Origin: an uncultured Sphingomonadaceae bacterium
GTDB lineage: Bacteria > Pseudomonadota > Alphaproteobacteria > Sphingomonadales > Sphingomonadaceae
Reading direction: 5' to 3'
Assembly (NCBI GenBank): GCA_947488625.1
Contig: CANKZR010000002.1
Location: forward strand, 1 to 64,000
Length of the DNA: 64,000 bases
Part shown: positions 50,330 through 61,502 of the stretch, one piece after another
Position numbering within the stretch: the stretch's first letter is position 1
Layout of the letters: each line of letters starts with the position of its first letter
Translations under genes and position numbers: made by a program
Notes under the pieces: generated by a model
Seen by the model: the letters and a program-made list of their open reading frames with translations, nothing else
Database searches by the model: none
What the model was told of the DNA's origin: nothing

Positions 50330-51225
50330 TGCCCTTCGATCCCGTTGCCTATGCCATCCCGGTCTTCGTTGCGATGATACTCGGGGAATTGATCTGGTCC
50401 CGCCGGACAGGCGCGGGCCATGCCTACGAATGGCGAGATACGGGCACTTCGCTGGCGATCGGCCTTGGCAGCACTATAGCAGGAGCGTTGACCGGCGGAC
50501 TGACGGTAGCTCTGCTGGTGGCAACGCACGATATTTCCCCCTTCGCGATCGGCTGGGTGTGGTGGGCATGGCCGCTGTGCTTCGTACTGGATGATCTGGC
50601 CTATTACGTGTTTCACCGCAGCGCGCACCGCGTTCGCTGGTTCTGGGCCAGCCACGTGAACCACCATTCCAGCCAGCACTACAATCTTTCTACCGCGCTG
50701 CGGCAAAGCTGGACCGGGTTCTTTGCCCTGTCCTTCATCTTCCGGTTGCCGCTGGCGCTTGCCGGGTTCGAGCCCGGCATGATCCTGGTCTGCGCAGGAC
50801 TGAATCTCATCTATCAGTTCTGGATCCACACAGAGGTGGTCAAGCGCCTGCCGCGCTGGTTCGAGGCGGTGATGAACACGCCTTCGCACCACCGCGTGCA
50901 TCATGCCGTGAACGCGCGCTACCTGGACCGTAACTATGCAGGGACGTTCATTGTCTGGGATCGGATGTTCGGCACCTTCGCTGCTGAAGATGGCGAGGAC
51001 CGCATTCGCTATGGCATCGTCAACCAGCTGGGCACATTCAATCTGGCCTATGCCGTGTTTCACGAATGGCTGGGAATGGCGCGCGACGTTTGGCACGCGC
51101 CGTGGCGGCATAAATTGTCCTACTTGTGGCGCGTGCCGGGATGGAGCCATGACGGCAGCCGGGAAACCTCCGACATGATCCGCCAGCGCTGGCAGCGTTC
51201 CCGATCCTCGCAGGACAGCCAGTAA
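50329..51225 (+). CDS. Sterol desaturase/fatty acid hydroxylase superfamily protein
   Basis: The 298-residue membrane enzyme has the di-iron histidine motifs HRSAH (about residue 98), HVNHH (about 111) and HHRVHH (about 185). Several membrane helices are present. Family members hydroxylate or desaturate lipids, and in carotenoid- or sphingolipid-making bacteria they can modify these. The exact substrate cannot be told. It overlaps the preceding gene. Confidence 0.88.
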   Translation: MPFDPVAYAIPVFVAMILGELIWSRRTGAGHAYEWRDTGTSLAIGLGSTIAGALTGGLTVALLVATHDISPFAIGWVWWAWPLCFVLDDLAYYVFHRSAHRVRWFWASHVNHHSSQHYNLSTALRQSWTGFFALSFIFRLPLALAGFEPGMILVCAGLNLIYQFWIHTEVVKRLPRWFEAVMNTPSHHRVHHAVNARYLDRNYAGTFIVWDRMFGTFAAEDGEDRIRYGIVNQLGTFNLAYAVFHEWLGMARDVWHAPWRHKLSYLWRVPGWSHDGSRETSDMIRQRWQRSRSSQDSQ

Positions 51226-51234
51226 GCGGCCACG

Positions 51235-51270
51235 AAAAAGGGGCCGGAGGATCGCTCCCCCGGCCCCTTG
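51235..51270. terminator. Bidirectional terminator between convergent genes
   Basis: A GGGGCCGG/CCGGCCCC stem lies between the convergent desaturase-like and ompA genes. The minus-strand reading has a T-run (complement of AAAAA at 51235-51239), so it ends the OmpA transcript well and may stop the plus strand weakly. Confidence 0.8.
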
Positions 51271-51293
51271 ATAATTCGATCCGTACGGATCGC

Positions 51294-52403
51294 CTACATG
51301 CCCGAACCCGGACCGTAGGTGATTTCCACGCGGCGGTTCTGCAGCTCGCGCACCCCATCTGCCGTGTCGACACGCGGCTGGGTCTCACCGAAACCTTCGC
51401 TGGTTATACGCGCTGCCGGAATGCCGCGACCGGTGAGATAGTTCTCGACCGACTCGTTGCGACGTTCCGCCAGTCCTTCGTTATAGGCCATCGTGCCCGA
51501 GCGATCGGTATGGCCGGCCAGCATGATTGCGGCGGTACCGCAATCGCCATAGGCGGTGATGGCGCTGTTCAGCACCGTGGCAGCCTCCGGCGAAATGTCC
51601 GCCTCGTCCCAATCGAAGAATACGATGTAGGGGCCCTGCTCACACACTACGGCCGCAGGCGGCGGCGGAGGCGGGGGAGGAGGAGGCGGTGGTGGCGGCG
51701 GGGGCGGGGGCGGAGGGGGCGGAGGAGGAGCTTCTGCTCCGCCGAAATTATAAATGAAGCTCACCAGACCCGAGTGAGAATCGAGATCGTACTCGATGTC
51801 CCGGCCCAGCGAATCCGTAATCTGGAAATCGTCGGTCCGGAAGTAGCGATACTTCAGGCCAAGTTCGATATTGTCGGATACCGGCAGGCGGACCTGAGCG
51901 ATACCCTGGTACGCCCAGGCATCGTCGTCATCATCGAGAAGGTTGCCGGCAAGCACGGTGTTGTCCGTGTCCAGTCCCATCCACGTGCGCCCGAAGCCGC
52001 CGCCGAGGGAGAAGCCGACATTACCGTCTTCACCGCCGATATCGAACAGGGCATTGGCCATCACCGAAGCGAGGCGCTGCTCCGAGCCTGCAAAGTTGAT
52101 GGTCTGCGGCGGGATGGGCGCGCCAACGGCCGCACTGCTGAGATCTTCGCTGCCGACTTGCTTGTAGGAGGCTTCCACTTCCGTACGGATGGGCCCCCAG
52201 TCGTAGCCGAGCACGGCATCGACATCGAAGCCGGCATCGTAATCGATCGTCGCGGAGGAAACTCCGGGAATTTCAAGTTCGGTTTCACCGACCTCGATGG
52301 CACCTGCATCAAGGCCGATATAGACGTCGCCATCGCGGGCCATCGCGGGCACGGCGAAAGCCGTTGCGGCGACGCCAATGGCCAAAGCACTCTTACGCAT
52401 CAT
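51294..52403 (-). CDS. OmpA-family outer-membrane protein with a 24-proline linker
   Basis: The 369-residue precursor has a signal peptide (to AMA), an eight-strand-like OmpA barrel (residues 22-220), and a run of 24 consecutive prolines (encoded by 51657-51728). A C-terminal OmpA/MotB peptidoglycan-binding domain follows, with DWDEADISPEAATVLNSA and the HTDRSG motif, ending NRRVEITYG. It tethers the outer membrane to the cell wall. The proline run is an extreme rigid spacer. The repeat is unstable in principle, so its length may vary. Confidence 0.95.
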   Translation of the reverse strand: MMRKSALAIGVAATAFAVPAMARDGDVYIGLDAGAIEVGETELEIPGVSSATIDYDAGFDVDAVLGYDWGPIRTEVEASYKQVGSEDLSSAAVGAPIPPQTINFAGSEQRLASVMANALFDIGGEDGNVGFSLGGGFGRTWMGLDTDNTVLAGNLLDDDDDAWAYQGIAQVRLPVSDNIELGLKYRYFRTDDFQITDSLGRDIEYDLDSHSGLVSFIYNFGGAEAPPPPPPPPPPPPPPPPPPPPPPPPAAVVCEQGPYIVFFDWDEADISPEAATVLNSAITAYGDCGTAAIMLAGHTDRSGTMAYNEGLAERRNESVENYLTGRGIPAARITSEGFGETQPRVDTADGVRELQNRRVEITYGPGSGM

Positions 52404-52673
52404 TGATCTTCCCCAAGTTGTTCTGGTCGGGTCATAAGTCCGGCAACCGTCCCTGACAATCCAAAGTGACTATTTGCCGTATTGTCCCGCATACGCGAAA
52501 ACAACTAAGCAGCTTGGCAGGTGCGTCTTACCAGAAGTTGCGCATAGCCTGTATGGTTTGCAATTCAATTACTTTGATCGAGTATTGCTACTTGTGCAGC
52601 CGTCTTGTTGCCGGATTGCCACTACGAGGATCGAAGCGATCGACCCTTCCGCGCACCAAACTTTCGCTACCGA

Positions 52674-53012
52674 TCAAACCGCCAGTTCCCCGGTCTCTCC
52701 GGTCCGAATGCGCGTGACGCCGCCAACTTCCAACACGAAAATCTTGCCGTCACCGATGGAGTCGGTGTTGGCCGCCTCGCGAATGGTCTCCACGATCTTG
52801 GGCGCAGTCTCATCGGCCGTGACGATTTCCAGCCGCACCTTTGGCAGCATGTTCACGGCATATTCCGCCCCGCGATAGATTTCGGTTTGCCCCTTCTGCC
52901 GGCCAAAACCCTTGGCCTCGCACACCGTCATGCCCGATACGCCGATAGCGGCCAGCGCCTCGCGAACCTCCTCAAGTTTGAACGGCTTGATGACTGCGAC
53001 GACCATTTTCAT
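52674..53012 (-). CDS. glnK: Nitrogen regulatory PII protein, second copy
   Basis: The 112-residue PII protein has the T-loop [16 protein letters not shown] with uridylylated Tyr51, the signature [11 protein letters not shown] and the B-loop IGDGKIFV. It senses ATP/ADP and 2-oxoglutarate and regulates nitrogen assimilation and transport. It lies 237 bp downstream of amtB, beyond a strong terminator, so it is probably transcribed separately. No sigma-54 site is seen in its own upstream region. Confidence 0.95.
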   Translation of the reverse strand: MKMVVAVIKPFKLEEVREALAAIGVSGMTVCEAKGFGRQKGQTEIYRGAEYAVNMLPKVRLEIVTADETAPKIVETIREAANTDSIGDGKIFVLEVGGVTRIRTGETGELAV

Positions 53013-53123
53013 GGAATATTTCCCCGATTGCTTATCTGTTCGCCGCTTCGATGCGACACGTAACTTGCTTGTAAACGAACAGACGGGGCGACTGGCAACT
53101 AAAATATTCCGCGCTCGGCCGCG

Positions 53124-53157
53124 CAAAAAAAGGGCCGGAGCTTTGCGGCTCCGGCCC
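53124..53157 (-). terminator. Strong intrinsic terminator after amtB
   Basis: On the minus strand, a perfect 10-bp stem GGGCCGGAGC/GCTCCGGCCC with a six-base loop is followed by TTTTTTT. It ends the glnK-amtB transcript and separates it from the second PII gene. Confidence 0.95.
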
Positions 53158-53248
53158 ATTCGAGTTGTACGTTCGCAGGAGGAACGAGGGTTGGCGGGGC
53201 CGAGGGGAGAGAGGAGGAGAGGCCCCGGTCCCGCCAATTCGATGTCGC

Positions 53249-54586
53249 TCAGGTCTGGTGAGCGAGATCCGGATAGGCTTCCACGCCGGTTTCGTGGACG
53301 TCGAGACCGGCGATCTCGATTTCCGCCGAGGGGCGCAGACCCATGGTTGCCTTGAGGATGAACCACACGGCAGCCGAAGCGAGCGAGACCCAGACCGCGG
53401 TGAGCAGGACGCCCACAAGCTGGCCAACGAAAGTGGCATCACCCGTCCAGGCCACGATCAGCGTGCCCCAGATACCGGCAAAAAGGTGTACCGGGATGGC
53501 GCCGACAACGTCGTCGATCTTGAACTTGTCGAGCAACGGCACGGTAAAGACCACGATCACACCGCCGATGGCACCGATCAGGATCGACTGGCCGACGGTC
53601 GGAGCCAGCGGCTCTGCCGTAATCGACACGAGGCCGGCCAGCGCGCCGTTCATCGCCATGGTGACGTCAGCCTTCTTGTAGCGAAGCTGCGTCAGGATGA
53701 TCGCCGTCACCACGCCGCCACAGGCAGCCATATTGGTGTTGACGAAGATCTTCGACACGTCGGACACGTCGCCCACGGTGCCCATCGCAAGCTGCGAAGC
53801 GCCGTTGAAGCCGAACCAGCCGAGCCACAGGATGAACGTACCCAGCGTGGCGAGCGGAATGTTCGTACCGGGGAAGACATTGACCTTGCCGTCGGTGTAG
53901 CGGCCAAGACGTGCGCCCAGGATCAGGGCACCGACCAGGGCCGCCCAGCCACCGGTGGAGTGGACCAGCGTGGAACCGGCGAAGTCGGAGAAGCCCCATG
54001 CGCTATCGAGATAGCCGCCGCCCCACTCCCAGCTCACCACGACCGGATAGATAAGGCCGGTAAGGATGGTGACGAAAATGAAGAAAGGAACGATCTTGAT
54101 ACGCTCGGCCAGCGTGCCCGAAACGATCGAGGCAGTGGTGGCGCAGAACACCATCTGGAAGAACCAGTCGGAGGCAACCGAATAGCCGGTATCGAGGTCG
54201 GCTTCGCCAACGCCCTGCATGCCGTAACTGGTGCCGGCCATGCCGATCAGGCCCAGGCTGTCTTCGCCAAAGCCGGGATAGGCAATGTTGTAGCCGATGA
54301 CCCAGAACATGAGGCCCGCAATCGAATAGAGACCGATGTTCTTGAGGCACTGGGTGGAGGTATTCTTTGCGCGCACGAGGCCCGCCTCCAGCATGGCAAA
54401 GCCCGCCGCCATCCACATGACCAGGAAGCCACCGATAAGAAATAGCAGCGTGTTGAAGATATAGGCCGTTCCGCCGCCAACCGAATCCAGCGCCACTTCG
54501 GCAGCTGGCGCGGCGGCAAGGGCCGGGCTGGTGGCAAGCAGTGCTGTCGCACCGACTGCGCCAAATTTGAGAATTGCAGATTTCAT
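53249..54586 (-). CDS. amtB: Ammonium transporter
   Basis: The 445-residue precursor has a signal-like N-terminus ([20 protein letters not shown]) and 11 membrane helices. The pore twin histidines are in [10 protein letters not shown] and [13 protein letters not shown], with the Phe gate in [10 protein letters not shown] and [10 protein letters not shown]. It conducts ammonium into the cell and is blocked by GlnK. It lies 17 bp after the first PII gene. The start at 54586 has a strong AGGGGGG site. Confidence 0.97.
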   Translation of the reverse strand: MKSAILKFGAVGATALLATSPALAAAPAAEVALDSVGGGTAYIFNTLLFLIGGFLVMWMAAGFAMLEAGLVRAKNTSTQCLKNIGLYSIAGLMFWVIGYNIAYPGFGEDSLGLIGMAGTSYGMQGVGEADLDTGYSVASDWFFQMVFCATTASIVSGTLAERIKIVPFFIFVTILTGLIYPVVVSWEWGGGYLDSAWGFSDFAGSTLVHSTGGWAALVGALILGARLGRYTDGKVNVFPGTNIPLATLGTFILWLGWFGFNGASQLAMGTVGDVSDVSKIFVNTNMAACGGVVTAIILTQLRYKKADVTMAMNGALAGLVSITAEPLAPTVGQSILIGAIGGVIVVFTVPLLDKFKIDDVVGAIPVHLFAGIWGTLIVAWTGDATFVGQLVGVLLTAVWVSLASAAVWFILKATMGLRPSAEIEIAGLDVHETGVEAYPDLAHQT

Positions 54587-54603
54587 TGTGTCAGACCCCC
54601 TGA

Positions 54604-54951
<348 letters not shown>

Positions 54952-54990
54952 CTATGACTTGCCGGGTCGCTCCCGGCCGCGATTGTGCGA

Positions 54991-55006
54991 TGCAACAGCC
55001 GTGCCA
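54991..55006 (-). promoter_or_regulatory. Sigma-54 promoter of glnK-amtB
   Basis: The minus strand reads TGGCACGGCTGTTGCA, a perfect fit to the -24/-12 consensus TGGCACG-N4-TTGCA. It implies control by RpoN and the NtrC nitrogen regulator. Start would fall about 12 bp downstream, leaving a leader of roughly 35 nt. Confidence 0.9.
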
Positions 55007-55093
55007 GAAATCGGGAAAGGTTGTTTTTCGGGGCCTTAGAAATGAAGCCGGGAACACTGCCTTGTGAGGCCGCCCAAGTTTTCGGCACGCTGC

Positions 55094-55789
55094 CTAAGAA
55101 TCGAGCAGGGATAGCCTCGCATAGATTGGCAAGTGGTCCGATGCCTGCCGCGCCGTGGCGCTGGAATGCACCTGCGCCTCCTCAAGCTTCCAGTGTGACG
55201 TGTGTACCACGCGGTCCAGCGCCAGCATCGGGCGCTGCGAGGGGAAACTGCGGCCCGGCTCCACCATGTGCCAGTGCGCCGCCAGGCCGCGCGATCCGCC
55301 GAACGGTCGTAGCCATTCGTTGCAGTCACCCAGCATCACCGCGGGCAGCCCCGGCGCGCGGCTGGCGTTGCAAACGTGCGCGAACTGCCGCTTGCGGCGG
55401 AGGCCCGAAAGATCCAGATGCATTCCGGTAACGCAAATATCATGGCCGCCTGCGCGCAGCGTCGCGCGAATTGCCCCGCGCGGTTCCACCTGCGGCAGAT
55501 CGTGGGCGTCAATGTCGACGATTTCCATTCCATCCCGAACCAGCAAGGCGTTGCCGTGCCAGCCCATGCTGGCCGGCTTCGTTCGCTTGCTGGCAATCTG
55601 GTAGCCGGCCTCGGCCAGCGCATCGGTGTCCAGCACGGCTCGCCGCGTGCCGAAACGCTCATCCACCTCCTGCAATGCGATAACGTCGGCATCGATTTCC
55701 TCGATCACCTCGATAATGCGGTCGGGGTCGCGTCGACGATCCGCGCCGACGCCCTTGTGGATGTTGTAGCTGGCGAAAGTGAGTTGCAT
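55094..55789 (-). CDS. Endonuclease/exonuclease/phosphatase family protein
   Basis: The 231-residue protein has the EEP fold motifs: SYNIHKGVG, ALQEVDERFG, the His in TGMHLDLSG, LGDCNEWL, and the terminal SDHLPIYARL. Members include DNase I-like nucleases and lipid or inositol phosphatases; substrate unknown. The ATG overlaps the stop of the flavin-oxidase-like gene (TGATG). Confidence 0.9.
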   Translation of the reverse strand: MQLTFASYNIHKGVGADRRRDPDRIIEVIEEIDADVIALQEVDERFGTRRAVLDTDALAEAGYQIASKRTKPASMGWHGNALLVRDGMEIVDIDAHDLPQVEPRGAIRATLRAGGHDICVTGMHLDLSGLRRKRQFAHVCNASRAPGLPAVMLGDCNEWLRPFGGSRGLAAHWHMVEPGRSFPSQRPMLALDRVVHTSHWKLEEAQVHSSATARQASDHLPIYARLSLLDS

Positions 55790-56361
55790 CACTTTCCCGA
55801 CGGGGTCTCGCCAGCGATGTAACGGTCGGTCGTGCGGGTCGGCAGCCCGTCGATACTTGTGCTGCGGCTCTCGTACTTGCCCGCCCATTCCTGCGGATCT
55901 GCGTTGCTGTGCGCCTTGATCAACGTCCTGCGCTCGCGCTCCGTCTGCATGATGGGCACGCCCCAGCCGCAACTGGTCTGCACACCTTCGACGGTAATAT
56001 CGAAGATCTGGCGCGTACCGGGCAGCATGGTGAAATGCTGCGCAACCTCGTCCCAGCCGCTTTCCCACGGCAGGACCGGCTTTCCCGTCCCGTAGATACG
56101 CAGGATCAGCGCAGGCTGCTGGAAATTGCAGAACATCACCGTGATCCGGCCATCCGCCAGCAGATGCGCATTTGTCTCGTTCCCCGAACCGCCAAGATCG
56201 AGATAGGCGATTCGCGTGGGGGAGATAACGCGGAAGGTATCCTGCAAACCCTTGGGCGAGAGATTGATGCGCGCGTCCGCCGCGGCGGTGGCGACGAAGA
56301 AGACCGGCTGGGACTCGATCATCTCGATATGCTTGAAGTTCAGTTCGTCGAAGAAGTCCAT
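55789..56361 (-). CDS. Pyridoxamine 5'-phosphate oxidase-like flavoprotein
   Basis: The 190-residue protein has the split-barrel FMN-binding fold: PVFFVATAAADARINLSPKGL, RIAYLDLGGSGNETNAHLLADG, and LILRIYGTG. The family includes F420/FMN- and haem-binding enzymes. Its role is unknown. It is the first gene of a two-gene unit with the EEP protein. Confidence 0.88.
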   Translation of the reverse strand: MDFFDELNFKHIEMIESQPVFFVATAAADARINLSPKGLQDTFRVISPTRIAYLDLGGSGNETNAHLLADGRITVMFCNFQQPALILRIYGTGKPVLPWESGWDEVAQHFTMLPGTRQIFDITVEGVQTSCGWGVPIMQTERERRTLIKAHSNADPQEWAGKYESRSTSIDGLPTRTTDRYIAGETPSGK

Positions 56362-56392
56362 ATTCCAAGACTACGCACGAAGCGCCTCCGTG

Positions 56393-57928
56393 TCACCGCT
56401 CCTTGGTGGCGGAGAATTTCAGGTCCGGGTTCTTCTCTTCCTGGTAGCCTACGTCCCAAGCGCTCTTGGCCATGAAGACAAGATCGTCATCCCGGTCCCG
56501 CGCCAGATTGCCCTGGTTGAATTTCTCGAAGTCGCGCAGCGCCGCATCGCTGCCTTTCAGCCAGCGGGCCGTGGCGAATGGGGATGCTTCCAGCGCAGCC
56601 TCCACCTTGTATTCCGCCGACAAGCGCGAAACCAGCACGTCCAGCTGCAACTGGCCTACCACGCCCACGATGCTGCTGCCGCCGATCTCCGGGTAGAACA
56701 CCTGGATCACGCCTTCTTCGGACAGGTCGTCCAGCGCCTTGCGCAATTGCTTGGTCTTGGTGGGATCTCGCAACTGCACGCGGCGCAGGATTTCCGGCGC
56801 AAAGTTGGGAAGGCCGGTGAAGCGAATCTCATTCTTCTCGCTCAAAGTGTCGCCCACGCGCAAGGTGCCGTGGTTGGGAATGCCGATGATATCGCCCGGC
56901 TCCGCCGTATCGGCAATCTCGCGGTCCTGCGCGAAGAACAGGATCGGCGAATGCACGGCGATAGGCTTGCCAAGACCCGAGGGCGTCAGCTTCATGCCGC
57001 GTTTGAAGGTGCCCGATACCTGCCGCATGAAAGCGATGCGGTCGCGGTGGTTGGGGTCCATGTTGGCCTGCACCTTGAAGATGAAGCCGGTAACTTCATC
57101 ATGGTCAGGCGCGATTTGCTCATCGCCCGCAGGTTGCGGACGCGGCGGGGGTGCGAACGTTGCAATGGCGTCGATCAGTTCCTCGACGCCGAAGTTCTTC
57201 AATGCGCTGCCGAAATAGACAGGCGTCAGGTCGCCGTTGCGATAGGCTTCTAGGTCGAATTCGGGATAGCCCGCCTGCGCCAGCTGGTATTCTTCCTCGA
57301 AGTTCTCGGGGATCTCGGCGTCTGCATCGCGCTTACCCAGATACTCGCTGGAGCCGCCCTCGGGCCGGGCCACTTCGCCGGTCTTGAAATCCAGCAATCC
57401 CTCGAACAAGCCGCCCATGCCGATCGGCCACATCTGCGGGCTGACATCCAGTGCCAGCATGTCCGCCACCTCGTCCAGCGTCTCGAACGGATCGCGGCCT
57501 TCGCGGTCCACCTTGTTGACGAAGGTGATGATCGGCACGCTGCGCAGGCGACACACCTCGAACAGCTTGCGTGTCTGCGGCTCAATACCCTTGGCCGCAT
57601 CGATCACCATGATGGCGGAATCGACGGCCGTCAGCGTGCGGTAGGTGTCTTCGGAGAAGTCCTCGTGCCCCGGTGTATCGAGCAGGTTGAAGGTAATGGT
57701 CTCGCCAGCGTACTCCTTCTCGAACGTCATCACGCTTGAGGTGACGGAGATCCCGCGCTGCTGCTCGATCTTCATCCAGTCGGATCGCGCACGACGCGCC
57801 TGCCCGCGCGCCTTTACCAGGCCCGCCTGGTGAATGGCCCCGCCTTGCAGCAGCAGCTTCTCGGTCAGCGTGGTCTTGCCCGCGTCGGGGTGCGAGATGA
57901 TCGCGAATGTACGGCGGTTGGAGGTCAT
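56393..57928 (-). CDS. prfC: Peptide chain release factor 3
   Basis: The 511-residue GTPase recycles RF1/RF2 from the ribosome. It has G1 SHPDAGKTTLTEK, switch I region GISVTSSV, G3 DTPGHEDFSEDT and G4 NKVDREGRD. Length and domain order match RF3. It lies three bases after pheT, in the same direction, so it may be part of the pheST transcript. Confidence 0.97.
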   Translation of the reverse strand: MTSNRRTFAIISHPDAGKTTLTEKLLLQGGAIHQAGLVKARGQARRARSDWMKIEQQRGISVTSSVMTFEKEYAGETITFNLLDTPGHEDFSEDTYRTLTAVDSAIMVIDAAKGIEPQTRKLFEVCRLRSVPIITFVNKVDREGRDPFETLDEVADMLALDVSPQMWPIGMGGLFEGLLDFKTGEVARPEGGSSEYLGKRDADAEIPENFEEEYQLAQAGYPEFDLEAYRNGDLTPVYFGSALKNFGVEELIDAIATFAPPPRPQPAGDEQIAPDHDEVTGFIFKVQANMDPNHRDRIAFMRQVSGTFKRGMKLTPSGLGKPIAVHSPILFFAQDREIADTAEPGDIIGIPNHGTLRVGDTLSEKNEIRFTGLPNFAPEILRRVQLRDPTKTKQLRKALDDLSEEGVIQVFYPEIGGSSIVGVVGQLQLDVLVSRLSAEYKVEAALEASPFATARWLKGSDAALRDFEKFNQGNLARDRDDDLVFMAKSAWDVGYQEEKNPDLKFSATKER

Positions 57929-57931
57929 GGA

Positions 57932-60322
57932 TCAGCCGCGCAGTTCCGCGTCCAGCTTTTTCGCTGCAGCCACTATCTTGTCGCTGATCGCCTTCAGCTC
58001 TTCGTCCTTGTAGGATTTTTCGCCGGGCTGCAGCGTGACTTCGGCAGCGATGCTTTTCTTGCCCTCGGGAACGCCTTGGCCTTCGAACACGTCGAACGTA
58101 CGCGCATCGACGATATTGGCCTTGTCCGCGCCCTTCACCGTGCGCAACAGCTCACCGGCAGCAAGGTCTTCAGGTACGAGGAAGGCGAAATCTCGCGCCA
58201 CCGACTGCAAGGCAGGCGGCATGTAGGCGGGCTTTTCGAAACCCTGCTTGCCCTTTCTGGCGGGAATAGCGTCGAGATAGACTTCAACTGCCACCACGGG
58301 GCCATCGATATCGAAGCGGTCCAGCGTGGCAGGATGCAGGGCGCCTAAGCGAGCGAGCACATTCTTGGGGCCGAGCCGCAATGTGGCGGACTGGCCTGGG
58401 TGGAACTGTGCGCCCGCTTCCCCCATCACCATCAGCTTGTCGACCGGCGCGCCAGCCTCTGCCAGCAACGCCTCTGCTTCGGCCTTGCCATCGAAGGCAT
58501 CGACCAGCTCAGCCTTGCCGGTGGCCCAGCCGCGCGCCCTCTTCTCGCCCGCCAACAGGACGGCCAAGGTGGAACGTTCATCACTGGAGCCATCTTTCGC
58601 GCGCAGGTAGCGGCGTCCGATTTCGAACAGCCGAGAGCTCACCGCGCCGCGATCGGCGTTGCGCTTGGCCGCAGACAGCAGTCCGGGGATTAGCGAGGGG
58701 CGCATGGCCTTCATGTCCTCGCTGATGGGATTGTCCAGCACCCACAGCGCTTCGCCATCGGCGAAGTGTTCGGCCTGCGCAGTTGGCAGGAAAGACCACG
58801 TTACCGCCTCGTGCAACCCACGCGCCGCGGCAGCGCGCCGTAAGCGGCGTTCCAGCGCCTGCATCGGCGTGGCGGTAGGGCGTGCGACACCATCGATCCG
58901 AGGGAGCGCGACGCTTTTGACATTGTCGAGACCGTGAATGCGCACGACCTCCTCGACCAGATCGGCAGCGCCTTCGATATCGTGACGACGGGGCGGACAG
59001 GTGACGTTCCAGCCTGCGCCGACCGAGAAATCGAGCGCTTCGAGGATACGCTTCTGTTCGCTTTCGGGCACCTCCACACCGCCGAGCTGTGCGGTGAGCA
59101 CCGGATCGAAAGCGATGACCTTCGGTTCGGTCGGCGGGGTTCCGGCGCGAACGATCTCGCTCGCTTCGCCGCCGCAGAAACGCTGGATCAGGCTTGTCAG
59201 GCTCTCCAGCCCCTCGTCCAGCCACGCCGGATCCACTCCGCGTTCGAAGCGCGTGCGGGCATCTGTGGCAAGGCCCAGCTTGCGACCCGTAACGCCGATG
59301 GCCTCGGGATCGAAATAGGCGATTTCCAGCAGCACATCGGTCGTCTCGGGCTGCACGGAAGAATCCTCGCCGCCCATGATCCCGGCAATATCGTGAACGC
59401 CGTTATCATCGGCAATCACGGTCATGCTGGAATCGAGCGTATAGGTCTTTTCGTTCAGCGCGCGAACCTGCTCACCATCCTTCGCACGCCGCGCGACCAC
59501 GGGGCCGGAAAGCTTGCGAAGGTCGTAGACGTGCGCTGGACGACCGAATGCCAGCATGAGGTAATTCGTGATATCGACCAGTGCGCTGATCGGTCGCTGG
59601 CCTGCAGCCAGCAGCCGCTTCTGCATCCATACGGGGCTTGCGCCATTGGTCACGCCATTGATCACACGGCCGTAGAACGCAGGGCAGCCTTCGGGATCGT
59701 CGGTACGAATTTCCACGGGGCACGGAAATCCGGGGGCAATACCATGCTCTGCCAGCGGCTTGAGCGTGCCCATGCCGGCCGCCGCCAGATCGCGCGCAAT
59801 GCCATACACGCCCATGCAATCGGGACGATTGGGCGTGATTGCCACATCGAACACGGGCGAAGCGCCATGGTAGCTAGCAAAGCTTTCTCCTACCGGCGCG
59901 TCTTCCGGCAGTTCGATGATCCCGTCATGCTCCTCACCTAGTTCGAGTTCGCGCACGGAACACATCATGCCGTTGGATTCGACACCGCGAATCTCGGACT
60001 TGCGCAGCTTCATGCCGTTGGCGGGCACTTCGGCGCCCGGCAGGCCCAGCACGCCCTTCATCCCGGCCCGCGCATTGGGCGCGCCGCAAACGACCTGCAG
60101 CGGTTCGCCCTCGCCGGTGTTGACCGAAAGCACCTGCAACCGGTCGGCATCGGGGTGCGGCTTCGCAGTCAGCACTTCGGCCACGCGAAAACCGTCCAGC
60201 TTCTCCGCCGGATCCTCGATGCCTTCCACCTCGATGCCTATGGCGTTCAGCTCTGCTGCGATTTCGGCGGTGCTGGCCTCTGTGTCGAGGAAATAAGTCA
60301 GCCATTCGAGCGAGAACTTCAT
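57932..60322 (-). CDS. pheT: Phenylalanyl-tRNA synthetase beta subunit
   Basis: The 796-residue subunit has the N-terminal start [15 protein letters not shown], the tRNA-binding OB domain (residues 40-150, [20 protein letters not shown]), the B3/B4 domain, the B5 region, the catalytic-like core and the C-terminal FDX-ACB domain. With PheS it charges tRNA(Phe). Start 60322 overlaps the pheS stop by four bases. Confidence 0.97.
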   Translation of the reverse strand: MKFSLEWLTYFLDTEASTAEIAAELNAIGIEVEGIEDPAEKLDGFRVAEVLTAKPHPDADRLQVLSVNTGEGEPLQVVCGAPNARAGMKGVLGLPGAEVPANGMKLRKSEIRGVESNGMMCSVRELELGEEHDGIIELPEDAPVGESFASYHGASPVFDVAITPNRPDCMGVYGIARDLAAAGMGTLKPLAEHGIAPGFPCPVEIRTDDPEGCPAFYGRVINGVTNGASPVWMQKRLLAAGQRPISALVDITNYLMLAFGRPAHVYDLRKLSGPVVARRAKDGEQVRALNEKTYTLDSSMTVIADDNGVHDIAGIMGGEDSSVQPETTDVLLEIAYFDPEAIGVTGRKLGLATDARTRFERGVDPAWLDEGLESLTSLIQRFCGGEASEIVRAGTPPTEPKVIAFDPVLTAQLGGVEVPESEQKRILEALDFSVGAGWNVTCPPRRHDIEGAADLVEEVVRIHGLDNVKSVALPRIDGVARPTATPMQALERRLRRAAAARGLHEAVTWSFLPTAQAEHFADGEALWVLDNPISEDMKAMRPSLIPGLLSAAKRNADRGAVSSRLFEIGRRYLRAKDGSSDERSTLAVLLAGEKRARGWATGKAELVDAFDGKAEAEALLAEAGAPVDKLMVMGEAGAQFHPGQSATLRLGPKNVLARLGALHPATLDRFDIDGPVVAVEVYLDAIPARKGKQGFEKPAYMPPALQSVARDFAFLVPEDLAAGELLRTVKGADKANIVDARTFDVFEGQGVPEGKKSIAAEVTLQPGEKSYKDEELKAISDKIVAAAKKLDAELRG

Positions 60323-61419
60323 GAGCGCGCTCCTACACCGGCGGAAAGCGTCGGCTGATCGAACGGACTGAAACCGTAATGGCTCAGCCAGCGGGTGTCG
60401 CCGTCGAAGAAGGCGCGCAAGTCGTTCATGCCATATTTCAGCATGGCGAGCCGATCGACACCAACGCCAAAGGCAAAGCCTTGCCACTCATCCGGATCGA
60501 GGCCGGACATCTCTATCACACGGCGATTTACCATCCCGCTGCCGAGCAACTCCATCCAGCCATGGCCCGGCTCGTCACCCGATCCGCCGAGGATGCGCTT
60601 GCCGTTCTCGATCGCGAACCCCACGTCCACTTCCACGCTGGGTTCGGTGAAGGGGAAATAGCTGGGCCGCAGGCGCAGAACGATATCCTCGGTCTCGAAG
60701 AAGGCCTTCAGGAATGTCTCCAGAGTCCATTTGAGATGGCCGAGGTGAATGCCCTTGTCGATCACCAGCCCTTCGATCTGGTGGAACATCGGGGTGTGGG
60801 TCGCATCGCTGTCGCTGCGATAGACACGACCCGGTGCGATGATGCGCAGTGGCGCGCCATCGGCCAGCATGGTGCGCACCTGCACGGGACTGGTGTGCGT
60901 GCGCAGCAGCATCTTGCCCCCCTTGGGCGCGGTGTCAGGGAAATAGAACGTGTCGTGCATCGCGCGCGCCGGATGGCTTTCCGGCATGTTGAGCGCGGTG
61001 AAATTGTACCAGTCGTCCTCGATTTCAGGACCGGTCGCCACGGCAAACCCAAGGTCGGCGAAAATCTCTGCCAGTTCATCCATCACCTGGCTTACCGGAT
61101 GCACGCTGCCTCTCGGCGCATGAGGCGCAGGCAGGGTGAGGTCCAGAGTTTCGGTAGCGAGCCGCGCTTCCAGTTCGGCAGTTTCCAGCTCCGCCTTGCG
61201 CGCGGTGATGGCGTCCGCCACGGACTGACGCAGCGCCTGAATGGCGGGCGCTTTCTCCTGCCGTTCCTCGGGGGTCATCTTGCCCAGGGTCTTGAGCAGG
61301 CCGGAAATGCTGCCCTGCTTGCCGAGATATTCGATGCGCAAGGCTTCCAGCGCATTCAGATCATCGGCAGCCTTGATGCGAGTCTGGGCCTCTTGGTCGG
61401 TTTGATCGTAGTCGGACAT
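60319..61419 (-). CDS. pheS: Phenylalanyl-tRNA synthetase alpha subunit
   Basis: The 366-residue class II catalytic subunit has the N-terminal coiled coil, motif 2 [20 protein letters not shown] and motif 3 [28 protein letters not shown] contains the Phe-pocket residues. It is ATGA-coupled to pheT. The AraC-type gene sits between it and rpmI-rplT. Confidence 0.97.
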   Translation of the reverse strand: MSDYDQTDQEAQTRIKAADDLNALEALRIEYLGKQGSISGLLKTLGKMTPEERQEKAPAIQALRQSVADAITARKAELETAELEARLATETLDLTLPAPHAPRGSVHPVSQVMDELAEIFADLGFAVATGPEIEDDWYNFTALNMPESHPARAMHDTFYFPDTAPKGGKMLLRTHTSPVQVRTMLADGAPLRIIAPGRVYRSDSDATHTPMFHQIEGLVIDKGIHLGHLKWTLETFLKAFFETEDIVLRLRPSYFPFTEPSVEVDVGFAIENGKRILGGSGDEPGHGWMELLGSGMVNRRVIEMSGLDPDEWQGFAFGVGVDRLAMLKYGMNDLRAFFDGDTRWLSHYGFSPFDQPTLSAGVGARS

Positions 61420-61502
61420 AGGTTGCTTTGGAACACTTCGCTTTTTTCACGGACAGGCCGGGCCTGTTAGCCGCCCTGCCGCCCGCGCCCAAGTCCTAAT
61501 TC

